Assembly (NCBI GenBank): GCA_914767715.1
Contig: OU612069.1
Location: forward strand, 10,229,387 to 10,293,386
Origin: Membranipora membranacea
Lineage: Eukaryota > Bryozoa > Gymnolaemata > Cheilostomatida > Membraniporidae
DNA length: 64,000 bases
Direction: 5' to 3'
The notes under the pieces are model-generated. The model did no database searches and was not told where the DNA came from. It worked only from the letters and a program-made list of their open reading frames with translations. Of the stretch, positions 1-14,089 are shown in pieces. The position numbers and the translations under genes are program-made. The stretch's first letter is position 1. Every line of letters begins with the position of its first letter.

Positions 1-547
1 CTCAAAACTTTACTCTCTAAATTGCCCTCTATTATTAATTACACAAACTGCATGGCATGTTTTCATATTCTCAAGTGCCAAGGTAGTTACCTGACCTTCA
101 AGAATATGGACTTATCTCCCCAACTATAACATGATATTTGGGCTCTTTGAGGATAGCCATTCTCAGCTGTTTAATGATTAAGAAGAATAATTTCATCTAA
201 TGCCACCATTGCTTGATGCTTGACACCATTCTTCTAGACCTTGCTAAGCTTCTTCAGAACTGTTTGACTATGAGCACCCTTATAACATCTGATATTAAAT
301 CACTACTTCAGTAACGCTGCTGCAGTAACAATAATCTATCATTGTAATGTTACACCGAGCATCGCATACTGTGCTATTGGAATATCATGGCTTCAAATTT
401 CCCTTACTGCAATAGTGCCATTACAACCAAGTGAAAAAAGTTTATTATCGCTTCAGTGTTTATTTTATATCCTTCACTTATGTTATCTTGCTACAAGATA
501 CTTTGATGTGTACTTTTATACTGATAAAAAAGATTTGATTCTTTCAG
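1..547. other. No supported gene; AT-rich flank, presumed intron
   Basis: I see no exon here that can be joined to the downstream N4BP2-like gene. That gene's first recognisable exon opens at 548 in mid-codon, so this stretch is most simply intron or 5' flank. Short open frames exist but lack splice context. Confidence 0.4.
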
Positions 548-3500
548 GTTGGATTTTACTGACTGCTCGTTCCAGGGAACCTTTTCACCCACCACAAGAC
601 GCCATACCATATAAGTCAGCTGTACTAACACACGGTATGTATGTCTGTGTGAGCTATCCTTGAGGTGTTTTCTAAAGAAAGGAGATTTTCTAAGGAGTGG
701 GAGAGCGCCAGTCTTCAGCGTGGAAGTGTTGAAGTTAGTGGGTTCGAATCCTACTTCAGTCCACTGTCTTCTGGGGCTTGCTGGGGCTTGCTCTGACCTG
801 CCTACAAACTGAGCAAATAAGTGCAGACATTGCGGCTTTGTCCTTAGGGCACTCCCTATTACTGGGCCCCCTCTTTGGGACAGGGTGAGTGAGTAAACCT
901 TGTGAGTATAACCTACACAGCTGACATGTTATTGTTATTAGACGCAGCTGATGAACACACTGAAACTGTTTTATTTATTCATTAATTGGCAGAAAAAGGT
1001 ACTAATATCACTGAGGATGATAAACCAGACCTGCCATACGTAGACCGCTCTGCTGACGCTGACACAGCCCCGCTGACATCACACAGAGAGCAGCAGGTAC
1101 AACATCTCAGCTCATGCTTTCCTCAGGTATGATAAAGGTCATGCTGCTCATGAACCTTTCTAATGCGTGGTGTCCTTGCATAGCTTGAAAACATCTATGA
1201 TAGGTCATTAATGTGTGAATGCAGGTCACTACCACAAATAAAGTTTCCGAACTATAATGTAATAAAAAGCCCTTGTTATTGACAGGCGAGGTTTGGACTC
1301 CAAAAATTCAATGAAATAGAGGGAGGAAGGGCAGAGAGGAGGGAGGGAGGGAGGGAGGGAGGTGTGAAGCATGATTTGCCATGGGAAAGATATGTTGTTG
1401 CGATCAAACCAGGGGCTTTCCCACTCATGGTATATATGAGGATGTGGTTTGTCCCAGACTCACTAATTTGTGGGGTGAAGAATTGAATTGTTAGGACACT
1501 TTTGAGTTGTGCTCTCTCTGAACTAATACCTCCGAGAGAAGACAACCTTCAAAAAATCTAGTAAAAGTAACAAAGAAATTATTTTGTACTATATAACCTA
1601 TGTTCAATGTTATGTTTTGCAGCTTACAGAGGGTCAGCTTTCTGAGTTCCTTGATTTATGTCAGGGTGATGAAACTTGGGCTACAAATTTATTACTGGAC
1701 TCTAATAAGCTGAATCTTCCGAAGCCGAAACGCTCTCTCAACAGCCGAGTTCATACTATACCAGATAATATCAGTGAGTTATAGCTCATTGTAATGAGCC
1801 AAGAGTGTATCAAGAAACTCACTAAGGGGTAATAACAAACTGCATGATTTTGTGCGTGGATTGGGAGGTGAGGGTTTAGGTGTCACAGTTAAGCAGGACT
1901 AGCAACTTTATAATATAAGAGTTTTATTCTTGTGCATATTTATTACGTTTTTAATAGCCAACTATTTGTTCTGTTTAGGGTCAAGGAAGTCTAGCCTGAG
2001 TAAATCAGCTCTAGTCCGGAAGTTAAATAAAGCGATCGTACCAGTAACAAGCTGTCTAAGAGGACAAGAATCACAGGCTAGTTTGTTACCCGCGTCCAGC
2101 CCTGAGACTATGAGTATTAATCTGACAGTAAGCCAGGCTAGAGATCTCCATGCTGTGTTTGGTCAGTCTATGGAGCTACCAAGCATTGGTAAGTGTGCCA
2201 CTTTGTGCTACTATATATAACTGAGTGCTAGTATTTGTATATTGCTCATGTTAGTACTCAAACCAGGTGCATAAAAGTTGAATGGTATTTCCCACGCCGG
2301 GGACCGTCGGGCGGGGGCAAAAGCCTGGGGAGCTCAGACTAGGCATTTGTATTTATTATTATGCTGGCTAAAATCGGGAAATCTAAAATATGTGTTGATA
2401 GTTACGATTGATAAATATATAAGTGATAGATATGTTAATGGGGATAATTGTTACTCTGAACTATGAACTGCTCTTTTATAGATGGTGAGGAGCTCAGTAT
2501 CACAGTACCTAAGTGGTTAGCGAGGAGGATACATAGATGCATGCTAACTTCTCTCACACATACCGACGATACATCTATAAATACTACAGGCCATAAAACT
2601 ATCACAGGTAATGTTATAATATATACAGTACCACAATACCACAGTGCCACAGTACCACAGTGCCACAGTACCACAGTACCACATAACTTACTGGCTGTAT
2701 ATATTAACTGATAACCACAAATACCATAAGAGAGACGACCCCCATCCCCATGCTATAGTAGGCTTCTACTCGTTCTTAATCCTCACCTTTTGTTGCATAT
2801 TTTGATTTTAATTTTTCCCGTTTTTTAGGTTTGGCCAATATATTTTTGACTCACCTGAAAACACATGAAGGCCTGGTGAGCATTACGAGTGAACCTACCT
2901 GTAGATGGTTGTAGGTTGATAGTTTGCCTCAGTTTCCAAATGATAAAATCTCCTTTAATATTTCACAGCTTTGCCTAGCACACCAAAGAGACCACCGCGA
3001 CACAAAAGGAAACATATACAATCCAAACCACACATAGCAGGTGCAGCTGCTTACCAACCTACAAATCAATCAAACTACAAACCTGCTGTTACTACTAATG
3101 ATGTCAATGACGGAGTCACAAGTCATGTGACTCAGAGCAGCAGCAGTGTGAGTGAGGATGATTGGAGGACCGACGCCGAGGTGTGGCAGCGCGAGGAGGC
3201 CTTACAGAAAGCAGGTCGGTTATCTGGTAATCATGAGCTACAACTGCAATACTAGAAACTATCTAAATTTATATCCTCTTTCCGATGACACTCAAAGGGT
3301 TAAAGTGCCGCACAGTTCATTTGCTTATGATTCCATCTTAACATCAGCTAAATATTTACTTACAGTGGAGGTCAGACCAGGTCAGTTTGTCTTTATTTGC
3401 AGGCAGCACATAGCCCATATTATTACTATTTTTGTTAGACAAAAGACTTGTGCATGGTGTTATGTCCTATACGTTCTGCTGTTGGCTACAGTTGGGCAAT

Positions 3501-6500
3501 GCATGCAATGCTAGTATTGTGTACAATGATGATCAGCTAGTTTCACAAGCTCTGATGCATTTAATGAATATTCAATGCAAATACCTGATGACCCTGAATA
3601 TTAAAACGCATTGTGTGAAATGATATCATTGCTAAGTGAAAGTTGTTTGCATCTTTCAAAAGTGCAGCTTTCTCTGTGAGAATGATAGTATTACATCTGA
3701 ACTGTATTATTATTATTAGTGTTAGCTGTTAAAACGTAGTCATTATGGTATCTTGTTTGTCATGATATTCGCCTAAAATTCTGTTATGCCTATCACATGG
3801 TAAGGTTGGAGGGTCACCATGATTAGGAGATAAAATCGTGCTGTGGTGGGGCGCTGGTTTTCCTAAGATCATGGTTTGTCTAGAGACTCAAATCAACATC
3901 AGACAAGCGCAGTGTTGATTCTGTTTCTCTGCACAGTTTGTTATTGTCCAGTTTAATGACATATGAGTGATTGTGAGCAGAGAAGAGCTCAGGCGGGATT
4001 GATTTATATGTTTCCCACTCTACATGGGAGAGATACTCCATATAATACATACATAGAGGATACATCGATCACGTCATGAGCGTTGTTGTCTGTGTACTTA
4101 ATTGTTTGCTTTGAGCTTACAACATAGAGACCCCATCGATACATCTTATCTCAAATTTATCTCAGAGCTTTTACCTTTTATCCAAAGAGTTCTTTGAAGG
4201 TTAACTAGAATTTAACTCAGCTAGTGAGCTAGAGTAGCCATCTAGACTGGGGTAGGAGATTAACAGTAAAATCATAATAGACGCTTGTTAATAAATGATT
4301 CTTTGAGTTAAATTTAATCCTTTGTTATGAACATCACATCAGAGGTTTGTGAGCTATTGACACATGATGTGTTAGATTATCGCAGCCTTTGTAATAGGAT
4401 TAAACCTGAGGGTTGTAGGGTAAAATTAATTTGTACTCACTCTCTGCTATAAGCCTCACTATAAATATCAAACAAAATCATCACCCACCATCATTAACAT
4501 ATGAGACATAAAACAGCAAACATGTCCTATCAGTTAACTACCTGTACCACTGCACTCTACTCACAATTTCAAAAAGATTTCACTCAGCTGAATAAATCTG
4601 GGAACTGCTTCAGCGACTATTATGGTCAAGTACAATATAAATATCAGATGAGAGATGGTAAGAGAATACAGTAATCTGTCCAGCTCATATAGATCCAGTC
4701 TTATTATTAGCTGTCAGTTTTGTACTTTTTAAGTATTTGTGAATTGTGTAGGAAAACCAATGACTCGAGTTTTTAGTGGAAATTGGAAATTCCCCATACC
4801 ATAGATCAGGGCATAACTATTGTCTATGGATATAATAACTGATTGCACAAGTGTGTCATCATAAAATTATTGCATCATGAATAGTTGGATTGAGCCAACT
4901 CAATAGTAATGTTCCAAAGCTAAGCAGCACACAGTGAGAGAGGTTGTATATTTTGATTTCTGAGACCATGGACTCACCACTATCAGTTTTTACTGCTCGA
5001 CCTGGCTCAGGGTATTACAGAGAGACTAGATATCTACAGCTAAGACAAGGTATCTGTCTTATATTCAGATAGCTCAGTTACTCGGCTCAAACTTGTGGTG
5101 TTATTATTGCTTTTCTACAACTAGTCTCGTTACTGGGAAAGTTGCGTTAAAGTTGCGGCTGATCTATCCTATATTCTCCTGCTGTTTGACAGTGGTGTTG
5201 CTGTTTTCCTCATTGGAATATCTCCTCTTCATAGGGCAAGCTTTGTCTCCAGGCGAAGTTCTGTTCAGCTGTTTAGTCTGTTCAGCAATTTACAGTTACC
5301 GACAATAATGTAATAATAAATTTTTCATGACTTGGCTAGGTTACTAGAATCAGCTTATTGGAGAGTAAATTTCGACAAATTTCTTAAATCAGAATTTTAA
5401 GAAATATTTCTATTGCTTTCATGCCTTGCAGTTGATGTTGAGCAGGTTATCATTGTAATATATTTCCTCTCCTGGTAGTTTATTTTGAGCTGTTGAACGT
5501 GGACTCTCATACGTATAACCTCAATTATTACAGTGATGATAATTATATCATATGATAATCTGTGTGTTATAGATGAGGAGCTGGCGAGGCGTTTACAATC
5601 CGAGGATCTATTACAAGTGATACGTGAGACGTCCCCAGGGGTGAGCCCGGCTCGCCACCCTCACTCCACCACCACCTCCACCTCCAGTATGACACTGATC
5701 ACAGATGAGCAGTACGCCCGCTCCCTCGCTCAGCAGGATATTAAGTCTAGTATGTCACAGCCTGACCTGTCTGCTCAGCTAAAGAGACAAAAGCTGTATG
5801 GTCTGTATCCACAGGCCGATAAAACCTTCTTAGATGAGATATTCTCGTCATGTGGGTAAGTGTACATTATATCTCTACTGCTACGTCTCAGCACAGTCTT
5901 CTTATATATTGTCATTACTAGTTCTAGGAGCTGGTTTTGTTTTGTGCAAGCTTAGGCCTGATATTGACATGATAATGCTTATAATCTCAAATGACTCGTT
6001 ATGATGTTATGCATTGTTAAGGGGTAAAAAAGGGACGAGACAGTCTTAGATACCATCTATCATTTTGTACATGTTTTATGATGTAGATATATTTGGTATG
6101 TACTTGTTTTCCTGTCCAATCATTTGCATTTAATTTTGGCTGATTCGGAAGCCTGTTCAATCACTGTAACTTTTCTGGTCAACCATTTTGTTTTGCATCG
6201 TCAGGGCTGTATCTCCTTCTTTCAATTTTTAACTGATATTTACCAGTCATTGATATGAATATATAATGTATATCAGTGATACCAGTCATTTTCTTGCCTG
6301 GCTTCTGTACCTTGAGAAAAAAATGCACAACACAGTATAGATCAGCTATTCATCATGTGCAGGTAAATTATGTCAGATAACCTGATATGTTAGAAAATAG
6401 TGTCGCACTTTTTTACAAACAAACATCTAAAATAGTTGTTGGTCAATCACAATCTGAGTATCAAGTGGAGAAATCATTGTAAATGTTTGTAGGTATAACC

Positions 6501-9500
6501 TAGAGCCAACCTTACAGTTTCTAAGTCAGGAGCGTGGGCCACCAAATCTCTCTTCAGCTGCTTCAAGATCTGCACTGTCAACTCCAGACAGACCCAATAC
6601 AAGTAAGTACAGAGCCTGCTGAGTAGTCAGCTACTCTCATAAGCCTGCATGGATATGATAGCTTGTTGGCTAGGACCACTTGATACTTGTAGATTTGAGT
6701 TGTACAAGGGATGTATATTATTGATATCATCAATAAGACAAAATAGGGCAGACAATCATGTCGCCAGCGCTGAGGTAGAGAAAGCAGGCTAACGGTGGCT
6801 CATAGTCTGTATAACTAATCATAATATGTACACTTCTTCTGTATTGTACTAATATACATTATGATTTTTAGACGGTGGGAAGGGTACATCAGTTAACAGC
6901 CGAGAGACTACACCAAATAAAGAGATAAGATCTCAGGCTACTGCTGCTGATAATGATGATGATCAGGTGAGTGCAGTAGTCACTTGAGTAATAAGAAGGC
7001 TTGTAGTCTCCTTATCATTATACATTACCAATATATCCAGCAATATCATAGGCCTCTGCCAAAAGCCACTGCTAATATGGCCACTGTGCTTATTTATTTA
7101 TTCTTTTTGCCACCCTACTTCTCTGCAAATTACTTGTTAGTTCATAGTGACTTTCAATATGTTACCCATAGCATAAAATTCATAGACTCATTTAATTAAA
7201 TTTTTTATTATCACATCAAACTTTGGATTTTTGATTTTTTGTATTTACCCTAAAACCCAAGTGGTTTACCAAGTCCGAAAAACAAACTTTCCCACTATCC
7301 CTATATATCCAAGAGCCTAACTATTCTTCGAGCTATATCGTTTGAAAACATAATTGTACATACATTTTGCCTGCAAAAAGAGGCGTAGTTGTTTTTATTT
7401 TGTCTACCTAAAGATAAAATAGAATAGATAACTAACTAGATTATTTACTGTCCTACATGACATATTGCCTAACATGGCCTGTCTGGTCACTATCATAGTG
7501 TCAAGCTAGGCAAGTGTGGGTGGTCTACAACAAAGTGCCATGATAGCTCAGTCTGGGTGGTCTACAACAAATTGTTATGAAAGGCTAGAATAGGAAAACA
7601 ATATAGTGTCATGATAGACTACCATGGTGGTCTACAACAAAGTGTTTCGATATGAACAATGGTTCCTAGCTGGGGCTTGCAGTAGCGAACTAGAGACATT
7701 CCTAATCCTATGGTATTGAGGGGCGGAGACTATACCATTAATGGGACCTGTCACATGATGAAAGGTTGTTGCAGAGGGCTTTTATCATGGCTCAATGCAA
7801 TTGAAGTAACTAAATTTTCCTGGCTTCATCTCATGGAGAGGGATTTTATTTATAGATTATCATTACAAAGCAAACTGGGAACAGTAACTGGAAGCAATCG
7901 CCTGGGTCACTTTGTACGTGCAGAACAATCATCCTTCTTTTTGTAAGACTGAGTACATAAATTCTGTTTTAGTGGTATGATGTGGAGGATGTCGCTAGCG
8001 TTATCGACAATCCCAGCTATCAAGACTATAGAGCTGAGGCTAACCTGCACTTACAGAAACGTACCGAGTGTTTGCAGAAGGCCTCAGTAGCTAGAAGGAA
8101 GGGTATGGGAGATGTCAGTACTTATTATACAAGATTGGTGAGTATTTGTCGGACGGACTCACTAGCTGTAAAGAGTTGTGATCATGGGGCTGCCTTTTCT
8201 GTTTGATTTAAGGTGTCTGCTACACTGAAATGATGATGACGACCTGCTGCTAAGAGAGAACAACTCTGTTTATGTAGCCTAATAAAATCATCTGACTGCC
8301 CTGTGAGTTTGACTGTGAGATGATTTGCTGTGTGTTGGCCCGTATAGTAAGATAGCATTGACCCTGCAGGTGATGAGAACACACCGGCAGCTCCGACTCA
8401 TCCTCTACTCTCTTGTTTACAGGCTGAACATCACAGAGTTAAATCTAAAGAGGCTGATTTTTCTGCTGCTTCTCGTATTTTTGAGGATAAGAACAGATAT
8501 AGAGATAATAATGAGGTAGATTTACACGGCCTTCATTCTCATGAATCTGTGGCTCTATTAGAACAAGTCATACAACTAAAACGTACAGGTAAGATAGAAC
8601 AACTGTTATGATGTGTCAGCTGAATCGGAACCCCGAGTTGTAAAGTCACTCTATAGACATTATTAGTATTGGTGATTAAAGGCTTGTGCCCGTGTAGTGT
8701 ACTTTCCAGCACTAAGTATCTTATTGTCATGTTACTATGGTAACTATGATGTACATGTATTCAAATTTTTGTTGGCACCAGAAGGACCCGATACCTGTTG
8801 TGTTGAGAGGGGTAGGGGGGTCTCCTTCAAATAACCCATGAACTACCTTCAATACTGTTTGTCAGTTATACTTCCTGAACTTTATTTCATACTTTAAAGT
8901 ATCTGTCATTCAACGTAGTCTTTTCCTTGAATGGAAGCAATCCTCCTCACTCTAGGGTCAGTTAAATTAAAATCTCTATACCATTCGCACAATTAACACA
9001 ATATATTGATTTCTTCTGTTCTCTTTTACTGTAGAGGGTAAAATGAAGTATATAAATGTTATAACTGGCCGCGGTAATAGAAGTAGAGGAGGCGTTGCTA
9101 AAGTTAAACAGGCTGTAGTAAGCTATCTGGATAATCAGCGAATCAGGTCAGTATGTATAACTTAATCTTATGGTGTCATCTGTATGAACTTTCGCATAAA
9201 TTAGATATCATAGATTGTCTATTATTGCGTTGAAGGTGAACAGTCCATAAAACACACAGTTTGCTACATCTACCACAGCATTACAACATTGTGGTATTTC
9301 CACCTCATAACTTTTTGGTAGAAATGGTTGGTTATTATTCTCTGCTCAGTCCTCTTGTTACTCAGTGTACGTTACTCATGTTTACTCATACGTGTCTCCT
9401 CACTCACAACCTGCTCACATACAGAGATAACTCCTCACTACACACAGCAGCTTCAGAGGCAGCAGCTTCAGAGGCAGCAGCTTCAGAGGCAGATACATGA

Positions 9501-9576
9501 ACCTAACATTGTATGTTCTATCTGTTTTAGTTATCGGGTAGAGAATGGAGGAGGTATGATTCGTGTTGTACTCTGA
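548..9576 (+). CDS. N4BP2-like protein (CUE-like, DUF1771 and Smr domains), 5' end outside window
   Basis: Spliced gene. Exons I can join in phase: 548-634, 993-1096, 1623-1773, 1979-2188, 2482-2607, about 2829-2876 (donor uncertain), 2969-3213, 5573-5855, 6493-6602, 6872-6966, 7973-8137, 8423-8588, 9035-9146, 9531-9576 (TGA). Exon 3 encodes a CUE-like helix pair (LTEGQLSEFLDLCQGDETWA). The join of exons 8 and 9 gives a second CUE-like segment (FLDEIFSSCGYNLEPTLQFL). The 7973 and 8423 exons encode a DUF1771 helix (NPSYQDYRAEANLHLQKR). The C-terminus is an Smr domain with the VDLHGLH motif, the TGRGNRSRGG loop and a terminal GGGMIRVVL strand. In N4BP2 relatives the Smr domain is a nuclease or nucleic-acid-binding fold and CUE domains bind ubiquitin; a role in ubiquitin-linked RNA or DNA processing is inference. 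The polynucleotide kinase domain of vertebrate N4BP2 is not in the window, so it is either upstream or absent. Confidence 0.82.
698..885 (+). repeat. tRNA-derived SINE, family A (copy 1)
   Basis: Contains an intact box B (GGTTCGAATCC near 740) and a degraded box A, followed by a tail (TCTGACCTGCCTACAAACTG) shared with copies at 39.5 kb and 43.8 kb. It lies in an intron of the N4BP2-like gene, in sense orientation. Confidence 0.7.
6240..6286. mobile_element. Possible palindromic micro-element, CAT-type, about 8-bp target duplication
   Basis: A 31-bp imperfect palindrome at 6248-6278 (CATTGATAT ... ATATCAGTG) is flanked by TTACCAGT and ATACCAGT, which match at 7 of 8 positions. It resembles the better-preserved copies at 48509 and 63245. 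It lies in an intron. Confidence 0.4.
7500..7645 (+). repeat. Degenerate direct repeat, about 50-70 bp period
   Basis: GGTGGTCTACAACAAA recurs three times with interspersed variants of GTGTCATGATAG. Intronic; no coding potential seen. Confidence 0.55.
9447..9494 (+). repeat. Short tandem repeat, 15-bp unit
   Basis: Three near-perfect copies of CAGCTTCAGAGGCAG in the last intron of the N4BP2-like gene. The repeat creates long Ala/Ser or Gln/Leu-Arg open frames that are artefacts. Confidence 0.8.
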
Positions 9577-11140
9577 TTTTCATATTAATCTACTCTATAT
9601 TTTTTGGTGGTGTCATACTTTACATACTTATGTGATTAGGCCTATATATAACTGCCAGATTGATGCTTGTCAAAAACTTTTTATGCCTGACTTTTTTCCT
9701 TTACACACATAATCATATCCTGTTTTATACTGAGAAGATATCCTCCTTTACATTAATAGGTGAGCACTGATTGGTTTACGCTGCTGCCTACAATATTTTA
9801 TTTATTATAATCCTTATAACTCTTTTTTTTTTCTATTTTCATGTTATCCTCATGTTATCCTCATGTTAATGATATGAAAGCAACAAATTGTTATAAAATG
9901 ACGGAAAATCAAGCTTTTTCAGTATATAAATAATGTTTATATTTGTCCATTAATAGCATCCATAAAAATAATGTTAAAATGGTTTGATGTCAGAATTATT
10001 AAAAATATGCCAATTACTAGAAAGGCTGGGTGCTCAACATTCCAAAGGAATGATTACTATTTTACCACACATTTAGACCAGGGAAGGGATTGCCTATTTA
10101 GACACACTGGTCAAGCTTTGGGTCGTGTACCAATCCTGGTATATCACAGTAAGACATGAGTATAACATGAGCTGTGGATCCATCTACTCTCTCTACTGGA
10201 TACATCACTCTGCAAACAATCAACAGATAATCAAATTCTGTCTGTATGATTTGATATAAATTCCACATGTAATATATGACGCAAAACAATACTGGTCCTG
10301 CCTTCGGTAGATCCCCAAAATCAGCCAGGTGTGTTCCAGCCTTAAGTTTCAGTTCAATTCACTGGGTGCATTGTCATTGAAAATCGTCGGGGTTTTGTTG
10401 TATGGAAATATGGTTGAAACTGATGAAGTCATAATTGGCAAGTCTTACGGAGGATGGTGGCCGACGATGACCAGACTAAAGGCTGATCCCTTTCTCTTCA
10501 GGTTATTAGATATGACAGTAAGTGTAACTGTTGGAATGTCTCTGGTATAGCCTCCATATATCAGGTCTGTGGGCCAACGAACAGTGAGCTCATCATCTGA
10601 ACAGGTTGTGATTGGCTCAGTATCGCTGGCTGTTTGGCATTCTGTTCAATGGAAAACGACATTAGAATAGTCTAAGGTAACATAATTATGACTAAGTTTA
10701 CATGGATATTATACTAAGGTAGCTCGTATCTGTGATAGATTTACTCTTATGTCTAGGGTAGTAGAGATACTAATAATCTCACATCTACTAAATATGGCAA
10801 CTTTGATGCCGAGGAGTTACAATAACACATCGGTGTGGCCCTCTGATTGCCGTGTTCATAAACTTGTTGAACGGCGTTGGCCTTGGCTTTGAAAATATTT
10901 ACCAATTATGACAACATATATAAAAAAAGGAATGGTCACTAAAGTTAGTTGTAATTTCACCAATTGAAGGAGTGCAGCGCGGCTTTAACCTTTAACCAGT
11001 TTGCCTGTTATCCTGCAGACCTTTGATTCACTGGAGGACTGCCTACCTTGCTCACAGATTTCAGTTATCTGACTCTTGTGAAGCTCTACTGTTTCTCGTA
11101 GAATCTGATTATTGACAGGAATCTCAAGATGAGAGCAGTT
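9577..11140. other. Intergenic or terminal-exon region with no confident gene
   Basis: This lies between the convergent ends of the N4BP2-like (+) and NHL (-) genes. A 73-codon + frame at 10329 and a - frame around 11187-11144 (DPHVRRRVYLESNYQ) were examined. The latter may be a further exon of the NHL gene, but its phase does not join cleanly to the exon ending at 11352. Three copies of CTCATGTTATC near 9838-9867 are a minor repeat. Confidence 0.35.
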
Positions 11141-11351
11141 TACCTGATAGTTAGACTCCAAATACACGCGCCTCCTCACATGCGGATCTGCAGAATGTAT
11201 GATTGTCTTATCAAAGCACAAAACTTAAGTTTTCATTGATGTTCTATAGAGGTTTGAAATCTTAATTTGAGGTAATTCGAGTGGAGATTCCACTCTTTTT
11301 TATGTTTAACAATGACATTGTTGTAATTCGTACCGAGTTGGTTTACTTTAC

Positions 11352-14089
11352 CCTAACATTTTTCTCATGTATGATGTGAATGCCATCAGCTGGAATCATA
11401 CCTATAACATTGATTGATAAGGGACAGCTGATACCATCATAGCTGAGATAATAAGAGTGAGTACCGATGGGCAACTCAATACTCTGAGTTAGTCCTGACA
11501 CACTTATCTCAATGTTAGATCTCAGGCTTTCTCTGGAGGCCACCTCTGTGATATTATCAGGGCATGATGGCTTCTCTATCATCTTCACAGGTACTGCAGC
11601 TACAATGATCATGTTAATAATATACTATTGTCTGCAATATAATGTAACATAGCGGAAATAATCTATATACCCCTCATTTGTGCCCCATATTACAAACGGT
11701 GTGAAAACAGCCACTTCTTTGAACAGTGGAGAAATCATCCGAGAAAATTTGATGGAACTAGTGATCAATATTGGTATTTTAATTTGTAAATAAATTGGTA
11801 AATGAATTCACACCACACAACCTTTGGTTATGTTGATATTCTTTGTACAGTTTAGGTTTGTGTCTGTATATCGTACTGTTCCTTCAACTGCTGACTGTAG
11901 GAATTTGCCAGGCCTCAGTTCTGCTGTGAGGCTGCCATTGCCGGCTTCGGGCATGTGAGAACTTGTTGAGTTCTGAGGACAGCTTGCTGATGTAGAAGAG
12001 ATTTCTGTAACAGAGATTGTTCTAAGCATGATGTATTTATAATTAGCTTTTGGTAGATGACTTACCATTTGTTTTGCATCTGGGTGCAAGTACAGATACA
12101 AATATTGGAAAGTCACTCAAGCATAATAGACGAGTATGCATGATATCTGACGGTTTGCATGCAGTTAGTAAGGAGATTGGCAGTAGCATCTATCCTATGA
12201 ATTCAGAATCTTGGAAAAACTTTTTTAAATCTTTCATTGACATGTTTTATTTCAAGTGTAGTAAGAATAAGATTGTCTGATTCCGTGTCAAAATACCATT
12301 GGGACAAAATGCCAGTGACATAATGCCATTGCCATAATGCCATGGCCATAATGCCGGGTACCAGATTGTCTCCCTATAGTTTTACATTCAAAGCCACCCA
12401 CCCCCGGCATCCTGCCCAGGCTAATGCAAACCGAATCTTAAATAAGGGTAAATACATAAATGAAGGAGTATACTAACTTGATTTTCCATCCTGAAGGACA
12501 TGAATCCTGATGGTACAGTAATCTCCCCTCACATAGATATAGTCTCCTTCGGTCAGCTCTGCTGTGTAATCAGAAGTGATGCGTAGTATTGCTGTCAGCT
12601 CACCGACAGGTAGGGTATGTGTTATTGTTGTATTACATTCAGTCTCTTCAAGATTATGTGGAATGTTGACTGGAAACAGAAAAGTGAATACATGTAGAGA
12701 TAGTGTTGTAGTTAGAAGTGTTGGAATCATGTATTATTATGTGTAAAATAAACACCAGTGGCAGAAATGAACATATTAATTTTACAATTATCAAAGCACT
12801 CATTCAATGAAGAGCCAACTATTGGGTGTATTTGTACGCGTGTTACCCACTCCTAGCCTGCTAACCCACCTGGTATCTCAATGATGTCGTTATCCCCACC
12901 TATCAGCAGAGTGTCGTTTATTACTACGGCAGATCTTGGTGTGGTTAGATTACATGGGGTCTCAGCAAGTCCCTGACTGATGAGAGGCTCACCAATACAG
13001 TATGTCCACATCATCTCAGTTTGAGTATTTAAAAGCTGCACGGCATTGTGAGTCGCTACTGCAAAAACACGATCTGTTACTTGGGCTATCTCTCTGGGAT
13101 AGCTCAATTTTGATTGGCTTAACAGTCCGTCGACTAACCCGTGCTGATTTATCCCACCAGCTAATAACTCCATGACTTTTGTGAAGAGATTGAATTTATA
13201 GATGGCAGAATATGACCCTGTCAGATAGATGGTACTAGTGTGGCTTCTGTCAAACACCATACAGCGAGGTGCAACCAGCATCACAGCATCATGAAAAAGT
13301 GTGGTCACATTGCGTGTCTCAATATCCAGCAGTCTCAAAGCATTGTTACCTGTATCACCTATGATAATCTCTGATGCATTATTTATGTTCTTGATTATAC
13401 CAACAGGGTTTTTGAATTTGGCCTCCACAGTTCCATCAGTATATCCGGGGTTACCACAAACTCCAGAAAATTGGATGGATGTTGCATTAGCTCTGTCGAT
13501 CAAGTGGAGGCAACTGTGCCCCCAGCTTACTGCTACTACATGATCCGAGTCTAATTGCACAAACCCTGTAATGGATTGGTATCTAGCATCAAGTGCAGGC
13601 CCTACAGCGTGACCCATCTCCTCAGTGGACCCAGCTATGAGAGTGGTGGTGTTGTGATCGGAGGACTTAAGGGAATGGAGATCTGAGAACAACAGATTCC
13701 CTACTATTCTCAGATCTGGCTCCATGTGGAATACTCTCCCTTCAGTTCTTACATGTTTTGTTGAATGGCGCAAATAATCTAATGGTGTCAATGACCTACA
13801 AGAGACAGACAAATAGGTTGTTGCCAAAAGTGTTGAACTGTTCATAGTATTACATTAAATGTAAAAATTACCACAATCAGGGAATAAAACCCAGTCCTGG
13901 GGCCAAGCAAGCCAACCCTTCGGACATCAGACGTTGTTTACACACCAGGAACAAGACAGCAGATATATGACAAATATCACAAACTTACTGATTTCTGATG
14001 ATTAAGCTGGAGGCAGGCGGTTGTTCTTCTATTGACTCCACCTTACACACAACAAGTAGCAGTAAATGTGCTGCCTGTAAAATGAACAT
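11352..14089 (-). CDS. Secreted or membrane NHL-repeat (beta-propeller) protein with tandem cysteine-containing ectodomain modules
   Basis: Exons on the - strand in phase: 14089-13989 (start), 13795-12870, 12669-12478, 12004-11822, 11593-11352; further 3' exons are likely. The ATG at 14089 gives a classic signal peptide (MFILQAAHLLLLLVVC). The large second exon (about 309 codons) encodes NHL-type propeller blades; visible elements include FVQLDSDHVVAVSWGH, GVCGNPGYTDG, FKNPVGI, IIIGDTGNNALRLLD and LLAGGINQHGLVDGL. The next three exons each carry a related module with paired cysteines and many N-glycosylation sequons (for example ECNTTITH, CPQNSTSSH, CPDNITEV), each bounded by phase-1 introns on its 5' side. 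This suggests exon-shuffled ectodomains. The NHL assignment rests on repeat pattern. The ligand and the presence of a transmembrane anchor are unknown because the 3' end is not resolved. Confidence 0.7.
12296..12356 (+). repeat. Short degenerate repeat (ATAATGCC)
   Basis: Successive variants of CATAATGCCATTG and GGCCATAATGCC sit in an intron of the NHL gene. Simple tandem decay; no other feature seen. Confidence 0.5.

Noticed and set aside
1338-1362. GGAGG run as a G-quadruplex or regulatory element
   Set aside because: It is a short simple repeat (GGGA)n in an intron, with no supporting context.
13301-13543. Plus-strand 80-codon frame
   Set aside because: Antisense to the NHL propeller exon.
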